Shown one piece after another: positions 6,421-7,691 of a stretch of DNA of 7,691 nucleotides. The position numbers and the translations under genes were made by a program. Location: NCBI GenBank assembly GCA_003646045.1, contig QNDV01000098.1, positions 1 through 7,691 of the forward strand, in the 5' to 3' direction. The notes beneath the pieces are model-generated. The model had not been told where the DNA came from. It searched no databases and saw only the letters and a list, made by a program, of their open reading frames with translations. Position 1 is the stretch's first letter. Each line of letters starts with the position of its first letter. This DNA is from a bacterium. Lineage in GTDB: Bacteria > Krumholzibacteriota > Krumholzibacteria > LZORAL124-64-63.

Positions 6421-6449
6421 ACAGGGTCCCGGTGCCACCGGGACCCTGT
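6421..6449. terminator. Strong bidirectional terminator between yigZ and the sigma factor gene
   Basis: ACAGGGTCCCGGT (6421-6433) and ACCGGGACCCTGT (6437-6449) form a perfect 13-bp stem with a 3-base GCC loop, 28 bp after the yigZ stop. The - strand exit (TCATTTGGT) is somewhat T-rich, while the + strand exit (CGTTCGCC) is not. Its position between convergent genes supports a shared terminator. Confidence 0.75.
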
Positions 6450-6540
6450 CGTTCGCCTCGTAATCTAAATCGTGTATCCAGACTTGTGATGCGTGCATCC
6501 GGACCTTTGGTGTACGGGACCTGTCAAATCCCCACCAGAA

Positions 6541-7488
6541 TCAGATCCGGCTGGGCCGACCCTCGTCCGCATAATCGTGCATGTACCTGAAGCACTTGCT
6601 GGAGCGGATCTTGTCGAAGGCCTCTTCCTTGATCTGGCGAATACGCTCACGAGTCAGGCCCATGACCTGGCCGATCTCCTCGAGAGTCATCTCCTGGTCG
6701 GTACCCAGTCCGTAGTACATCCGGAGCACCTTGGCTTCACGCTCCTTCAGATCACCGAGCATACGCCCGATGGACGAGTTGAGATCGTCGTCCATCACCT
6801 TGTTGTCAGGCCTATCGCCCGTGGTGTCCTCCAGGAAGTCCAGGTAGGTGCTGTCCTCGTCGTTGCCCACAAAGTCGTCCAGGAAGAAGTTGTCCTGCAT
6901 CAGGGGCAAGGTATCCTTTACCTCGGCCAGGGACAGACCCAGCTTGGCGGCAATCTCCTCGGGCTCGGGCTTGCGCCGCAGCTTCTGCTGCAGTTCACCG
7001 CTGGCACGTTTGATCTGGTTCAGCACCCGGGCCCGATTCAGGGGCATCCGCACGATTTTGCTGTGGTTGGCCAGGGCCGCCAGGATCGACTGGCGAATCC
7101 ACCACACCGCGTACGAGATGAACTTGTAGCCGCGGGTTTCATCAAAACGCTGGGCAGCCTTGAGCAACCCCAGGTTACCTTCGTTGATCAGGTCCTCCAG
7201 GGGTACGCCGTAGTGGGCGTATTCCTTGGCAATAGACACGACGAAACGCAGATTCGCCTTGACCAACTTGTGCAGGCTCACGCTGTCCTCGGCATGAATG
7301 CCGCGGGCCAGTTCGCACTCCTCGTCGCGGGTCAGCAGGCTGTAGGCCTTGACCTCCTGGAAATAGAGATCCAGGTTGCTCATGAGCTGGGCGGCCGGAG
7401 CCGTGGTCCTCGCCGCGGCCCGTGCCTTCTTGGTGGTACGGGGCTTACGGGCGGTTCGGCGGCGGCTGGTCGTTTTGGCTTTGGCCAT
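6541..7488 (-). CDS. RNA polymerase primary-type sigma-70 factor (RpoD/RpoS-like) with basic N-terminal tail
   Basis: This 315-residue sigma-70 factor directs RNA polymerase to promoters. Region 1.2 starts near residue 36 (NLDLYFQEVKAYSLLTRDEE). Region 2 spans about 76-150 and carries ANLRFVVSIAKEY, DLINEGNLGLLKAAQRFD and the highly conserved YKFISYAVWWIRQSI (121-135), which includes the -10 recognition and melting residues. Region 3 runs about 151-235. Region 4 has YYGLGTDQEMTLEEIG and the -35 helix-turn-helix LTRERIRQIKEEAFDKIR (278-295). It lacks region 1.1 and the large non-conserved insert of E. coli RpoD, like the short primary sigmas of Bacteroidetes and allied groups. Residues 1-34 are a Lys/Arg/Ala/Thr-rich tail. 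ATG 7488 has GAGG eight bases upstream; the in-frame ATG 7383, which would drop the tail, has no such site. Whether it is the main housekeeping sigma or a group 2 paralogue cannot be told here. Confidence 0.93.
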   Translation of the reverse strand: MAKAKTTSRRRTARKPRTTKKARAAARTTAPAAQLMSNLDLYFQEVKAYSLLTRDEECELARGIHAEDSVSLHKLVKANLRFVVSIAKEYAHYGVPLEDLINEGNLGLLKAAQRFDETRGYKFISYAVWWIRQSILAALANHSKIVRMPLNRARVLNQIKRASGELQQKLRRKPEPEEIAAKLGLSLAEVKDTLPLMQDNFFLDDFVGNDEDSTYLDFLEDTTGDRPDNKVMDDDLNSSIGRMLGDLKEREAKVLRMYYGLGTDQEMTLEEIGQVMGLTRERIRQIKEEAFDKIRSSKCFRYMHDYADEGRPSRI

Positions 7489-7559
7489 ATTTCTTTCCTC
7501 GCTTCCTCGTGGTCAAGGCGCCTATGGTCTGGGGTCGGCGCCCGGTTCTGAGGCCACCC

Positions 7560-7691
7560 CTAACAAGTCACGTACCATATATAAGAAATATCTTAACTTT
7601 TTCGCATAACAGTAAGTTGACTTATAGCTACCGGTTACAACAGTATGTTTTTGGTCCTAATATTCACCGTCAACTAAATTCGCCAGATCCT
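7560..7691 (-). promoter_or_regulatory. AT-rich upstream region of the sigma factor gene
   Basis: This stretch is clearly AT-rich against the GC-rich surroundings and lies 72-203 bp upstream of the sigma factor ATG, where promoters are expected. A TTGACG (7673-7668, - strand) is a good -35 match, but no equally good -10 lies 16-18 bases beyond it. Opposed copies AGTTGAC (7615-7621) and GTCAACT (7669-7675) form a spaced inverted repeat. TAAGA/TCTTA (7582-7595) is a small second one. I see no coding frame in it; the neighbouring gene is outside the window. Confidence 0.4.

Noticed and set aside
6474..6513. Imperfect tandem repeat (GTATCCAGACTTG / GCATCCGGACCTT, about 21-bp period)
   Set aside because: Only about 13 of 19 positions agree over two copies, which is too weak to call a repeat element or operator array.
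7517..7542. Two GGCGCC copies upstream of the sigma gene as a hairpin
   Set aside because: Six-base GC palindromes recur by chance in GC-rich DNA, and the 14-base gap shows no further pairing.
6493..7551. 352-codon + strand frame opposite the sigma factor gene
   Set aside because: It is a shadow of the unmistakable sigma-70 coding sequence on the - strand.

Overview
The window is about 7.7 kb of GC-rich, gene-dense bacterial chromosome. The genes are housekeeping or envelope genes. I see no insertion sequence, phage, CRISPR array, tRNA, rRNA or defence cassette. The organism is Gram-negative in build: it has a DsbD-type thiol reductase, periplasmic signal peptides, a likely lipoprotein and a predicted outer-membrane barrel. 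The sigma factor is a short primary-type protein that starts almost directly at region 1.2. Together with FG-GAP/VCBS-repeat secreted proteins, this fits high-GC lineages of the FCB or deltaproteobacterial kind, but the sequence does not settle the phylum.

Layout, left to right. (1) Positions 1-741, +: the 3' end of a SpoIIE/RsbU-type PP2C phosphatase, with its sensor part outside the window. A possible 22-residue membrane peptide (803-871, +) follows, then a strong hairpin (884-920) shared with the convergent genes. (2) Positions 934-1857, -: a two-gene unit, a TlpA-like thioredoxin lipoprotein followed 24 bp later by the fluoride channel crcB. (3) Positions 2087-3871, +: dsbD, divergent from the TlpA-like gene across a 229-bp region holding two clear inverted repeats. 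(4) Positions 3894-4712, -: a secreted FG-GAP/VCBS calcium-binding repeat protein, convergent with dsbD, with a good sigma-70-like promoter. (5) Positions 4856-5515, -: a secreted, probable beta-barrel protein of unknown function with a well-supported TTG start. (6) Positions 5742-6392, +: yigZ/IMPACT family, ending at a 13-bp perfect terminator stem. (7) Positions 6541-7488, -: a primary-like sigma-70 factor with an unusual Lys/Arg-rich N-terminal tail, preceded by an AT-rich upstream region.

Functional links. The clearest is the divergent pair of DsbD and the TlpA-like lipoprotein. DsbD moves reducing equivalents from cytoplasmic thioredoxin across the inner membrane, and a TlpA-like periplasmic thioredoxin is a plausible acceptor. 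This DsbD has exactly four cysteines (two in the membrane, two in the C-terminal thioredoxin domain) and none in its N-terminal periplasmic domain. It therefore cannot use the usual N-domain relay, which makes direct transfer from the C-terminal domain to a partner more attractive. The remaining genes look like independent neighbours. I did not find a convincing new multi-gene system. The observations most worth checking are the cysteine-less DsbD N-domain beside TlpA, the small membrane peptide, the inverted repeats before dsbD and the basic tail on the sigma factor.
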